Shown here: one piece after another, positions 60,911 through 64,000 of the stretch | Position numbering within the stretch: position 1 is the first letter of the stretch | How the letters are laid out: each line of letters opens with the position of its first letter | Program-made: the position numbers and the translations under genes | Origin: Zanthoxylum bungeanum | Lineage: Eukaryota; Streptophyta; Magnoliopsida; Sapindales; Rutaceae | DNA: 64,000 nucleotides | Direction: 5' to 3' | NCBI GenBank assembly: GCA_019454045.1 | Contig: SKCR01034783.1 | Span: 1-64,000, forward strand | The notes under the pieces: generated by a model | Database searches by the model: none | Told to the model about the DNA's origin: nothing | Seen by the model: the letters and a program-made list of their open reading frames with translations, nothing else

Positions 60911-61394
60911 ATCATCACATGCTGCTGACACTCATAATTGAAAACTCGTCATTACTTACGTTCTGCTGACGTCAGCGTCATGACGCGAACACCCTTACGC
61001 GTCGCGATGTCGAGCCAATAATTCTACCGACAGGCACGTTTCATCATCTCTATGAAGCCCGTGCCACATGTCATCAATCTACGGTGCGTCACGACGCGAG
61101 AAACCAGGATTTACCTATAAATTAAGGCTGATTTCAGAATTCCAATTCATACTTTCTTTTGAGGAATTCCTTAAGAATACTAAGAAGATTGTATCTTGCT
61201 TGTTTATTTACAGCTTTCTGTATTTAATTTCTTTATTTTACACAATAGTACTTTCTTAATTTTACTTTTCAGTCTTTATTTTATTTTACTTTTTAGCATG
61301 AGGAGGTAACTCCCCCCAGTTAGGGTTAAAGATAAAGCTTTTATTACTAATATTTAGATTAACCTCCCTTAATTATAATATATAAACTATTTAA

Positions 61395-61545
61395 AACCTG
61401 ACTTAATGGGATACCGCCTTTATGGTCGGTTGGACTTAATTAAATTGATTTTAACCTGACTAAATTGGATACCGCCTTTATGGTCGGTTGGAATTAATCA
61501 TAAATCTGACTTAATTTGGATACCGCCTATATGGTCGGTTGGTAA
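61395..61545 (+). repeat. Three ~55-bp tandem repeats with a conserved core
   Basis: Three units contain CCTGACTTAAT, then GGATACCGCCTTTATGGTCG and GTTGG with almost no change (one unit has CTATATGG), whereas the DNA between cores varies. No frame or stem explains the conserved core. Confidence 0.8.
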
Positions 61546-63171
61546 TGTCGTGCAAAGTTAATATATTAGAATAAAGGAGATATCTAAAATAGAAGTAATA
61601 AAAGTGGATCATCTAACCCCCAACATTTTCTTTATTGTTTTATTTACGTTTCTAATTTCCAGCATTTACTTTATGTCATTTACTTTATTTAAGATTTTAC
61701 CAACTTTAGATATGTGTTGTAACTAAACCTGTTATCTGGGGTTGTGATGAATTCCAATATCACTAGTTTATAAAGGGTTATTTTATAATTTGGGTAATAT
61801 AAAGGTTTATTTATTGAGGCTTAAGCTTAATGCTTCTTGTTAACTGGCCATTAATAAGACTGATTTGGTAAACTTAAAATGAACTTGGAAAAAGGATTTT
61901 TGGTTTAAGCCCTAGACTCAATAGCCCACGATCTTCCTTAAGGATAGATAACCCTTAATAGATTTCCTTACAGGATAGGGATACACCTGTCGGGCGGGGG
62001 TAGCCATAATTAGAACTTAATCTTAAAGAATTTAGGTAACTTGGTTGACATAGGAATATGATTAATTAGGTTATACTGGGTATTTGCATCTGACCATCGG
62101 AAGAGGCTTTTGCATAAATTCGTGTTCTAGGTTAATAAACCAATATATTACATAAACGTGAAATAACCAATTCATCTTTAAAAGAAATTGGAAGGATTCA
62201 CAACCCTGGATAGTTTAACAATATTGAATTTTCCTTCACTTTCGCGCTATTTTATTTACTTGTTTTAGTTTAAAGTCACCACCCAATCAAACAACCAATC
62301 TATTAGATACTCGTAAACATTTTGCTTCATAAATTAATAGCTCAGGTATTAAGTCCTCGTGGGATCGATATATTTTATACTACTTTGAACGATACATGCG
62401 CTTGCGTTATCGTGTGTGATCACGCCGGTCAATAATCCCGTCGATGATTCTATTAGCAATCTCTTAAATAATACTTAGAACTGATTTCTACAGTGCACCA
62501 CGGGCCCATGAATTTAACATATTGGTAATTCCATAATGGATACCTATGCTCTGTACATAGAACTGATGGATCCTATCTTGATACGCACAGGATATCCCGA
62601 GGATCAGTCCACACCCAAAGAACAGGCGGAGGTCTGATTTAAATAGATCGGTGACGTGACTGGCATCAAAGTATGGAGGATACCTCATACATCCACAGTG
62701 GTATCTCAAGTTGAAGGATCATTATGCTCACTCAACCCGAGAAGATTCTTATTGACGTTGGTGTACCAACTATTAAGAATCTTCAGTGAGTCGTTAAGTG
62801 TTTATTCGATATAAATAACTACGTGTCTATACGAGTCTCCCGAGACTCATGGTTAATTAAGAAACTATAAGAATCCAACATTCCAATAAACGACACGTAC
62901 CGGTCTCAACGAGTTTACTTACTGATCAAGTAATTATAAACCTTGATCAGGAACAGTTAAAAAATGATACTATTATAATGCTGCTCAATGTCAGTTGTGA
63001 CGCTTTTGCAACTGTATCATAACCAATCACTCTATGGTCATTTACGTTTTACCATATAATAAAAGAATTCATATTATAGAAACTGTTTATTTTATTCATT
63101 AATAAAATATATACAAGAGTATTTACAGGAAAATACATAAGAAATTGGCGTTCAGAGCACCAACCCTAAAA

Positions 63172-64000
63172 AAAATCTCTCACTTGCTCTAATGCCAATA
63201 TCGATTGTATCTAATTCCCATCGACTCCATATGCATATCAAATAACTTCATAGGTATGGCCTTCGTGAGCGAATCTACTACATTAGCTTCACTGGGAACT
63301 TTGCACACGATAATGTCACATCGCGACACAATCTCTCGAATGATATGGTACTTTCATTCCACATGCTTCGATTTTTAATGCGCCCTCGGTTCTTTTGCTT
63401 GTGCAATGGCACCAGTATTATCACAATATAACGGAATCAGATTCTCGATACTTGGGACAACTCCCAATTCTGTGATAAACTTCTTAAGCCAAACAGCTTC
63501 TTTTGCAGCTTCAGAAACAACAATAAACTTCTTCTACCTCTGTGGTGGAATCAGCTGTAGACCCATGTTTGGAACTTTTCCAACAAACTACACCTCCCTT
63601 AAGGGTAAATACGAATCCTGATGTATATTTTCTATCATCGGGATCCAGTTGGAAATCAGAATCCATATACCCATTAATATGTAGTTCAATTCCTCCATAT
63701 ATGATAAACTTATCCTTAGTACCTTTAAGATACTTCAGGATATGTTTAACGGCCATCCAATGGTCATTTCCTGGATTGGACTGATATCTACTGGTTACAC
63801 TAACCGCGTAGCTAATATCAGGCCTCGTACATAACACGGCATACATAATGCTACCCAAACATGAAGCATAAGGCTGATTAGACATTCTAATCTTCTCATC
63901 TTATGTTTGTGGACACATCTTTTTCGAAAGATGAATGTCATGTCTGAACGGTATATTTGCTATCTTACAGTTAGAAAAATTATAACGTTCTAAGATCTTA
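63172..64000 (-). mobile_element. Copia element F, 3' end of internal region
   Basis: This is the RT/RNase H end of a second family 2 copia on the minus strand, directly upstream of the shared LTR and continuing beyond the window. The polypurine tract region at 63172-63190 and the RNase H end match element E (54244-54300) closely. Confidence 0.88.
63190..63885 (-). pseudogene. pol: RT connection and RNase H of copia F
   Basis: The open stretch 63885-63511 reads SNQPYASCLGSIMY, TRPDISYAVSVTSRY, GNDHWMAVKHILKYLKG and DPDDRKYTSGF, the same region as 54925-54632 of element E. It is then broken near 63520. The RNase H end to 63190 is readable only in pieces. Upstream RT lies outside the window. 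Confidence 0.85.

Larger units (their letters stand above)
60566..62431 (+). mobile_element. Solo LTR nested in the shared copia LTR
   Basis: It begins TGATGAGCGGTAATTAT and ends ATCACGCCGGTCA. The flanks repeat ATAA (60562-60565, 62432-62435), or ATAAT if the first T is counted as target. The other LTR copy (53505-53515) shows the empty site TATAATCCC. It is 1866 bp and non-coding. The ending (CTCGTGGGATCG, then ACTTTGAACGATAC) resembles LTRs of the Tat/Athila side of Ty3/gypsy. It contains G-box repeats (60800-60910), three 60-bp repeats (61395-61545) and CpG palindromes (60960-61095). Confidence 0.9.
53330..63171 (-). mobile_element. Copia element E with long LTRs
   Basis: On the minus strand: 5' LTR 63171-58893, primer site TGGTATCATAGCAG at 58888-58875, gag from 58176, protease, integrase, RT and RNase H to 54266, polypurine AGTGGGAGATTTT at 54244-54256, then a 3' LTR truncated at 53330. 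The LTR is about 2.4 kb without the nested solo LTR at 60566-62431. Many stops and shifts occur in the coding part, and the RT active site is YVND. The 5' LTR is shared with element F on its other side. Confidence 0.9.
58893..63171 (-). repeat. LTR shared by copia E (as 5') and copia F (as 3')
   Basis: The left edge, TGTTGGGCTTTTGGG, abuts the primer site of E. The right edge, CAACCCTAAAA (CA changed to AA), abuts the polypurine tract and RNase H of F. The nested solo LTR at 60566-62431 interrupts it. Net length is about 2.4 kb. Confidence 0.87.

Overview
The window reads as repeat-rich intergenic chromatin of a flowering plant, most likely a eudicot. It holds one host gene that I can support, an AP2/ERF factor of the SHINE/WAX INDUCER type on the minus strand at 9410-10168. 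Almost everything else is transposable-element DNA at different stages of decay. I found no CRISPR array, rRNA or tRNA gene, prokaryotic-style operon, virus or toxin gene. All calls are by eye from translated frames, inverted repeats and target-site duplications (TSDs); no search was run.

Layout. 1-6710: decayed Ty3/gypsy pol of the Tat type (RT, two RNase H domains, integrase, 3' tandem repeats), with its RT split by a solo LTR at 42-1939. 6840-12484: the low-repeat pocket around the host gene, with a copia-type LTR fragment, an RNase-H-like fragment, two SINE copies with clear TSDs and a 394-bp non-autonomous Helitron. 12490-18749: a structurally complete Ty1/copia element (minus strand), with nearly identical LTRs and a 5-bp TSD but a broken polyprotein. 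19302-32829: a large Ty3/gypsy element (minus strand; 'gypsy A') carrying two solo LTRs, another LTR-like insertion and a hAT-type MITE. 34540-40458: LTR fragments and a diverged direct-repeat pair. 40459-49012: a second copy of the same gypsy family ('gypsy B'). 49013-53329: pieces of a gypsy-type LTR, a solo copia LTR and a copia RT fragment. 53330-64000: two copia elements in tandem (E and F, minus strand) sharing one LTR, which itself contains a 1.87-kb solo LTR.

History. The insertions form a readable chronology: each nested element has its own TSD inside an older one. Fully supported solo LTRs (five) outnumber structurally complete elements, which points to frequent LTR-LTR recombination.

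Most unusual signals. (1) A run of nine perfect hairpins, each with a 3-nt loop, inside one LTR family, kept in three diverged copies. (2) GCG-N-CGC-type CpG palindromes recurring in the LTRs or leaders of at least four unrelated element families. (3) Short open reading frames kept open in four copies of one LTR family. (4) The shared-LTR tandem of two copia elements. None of these is a demonstrated new system; each is a pattern to test.
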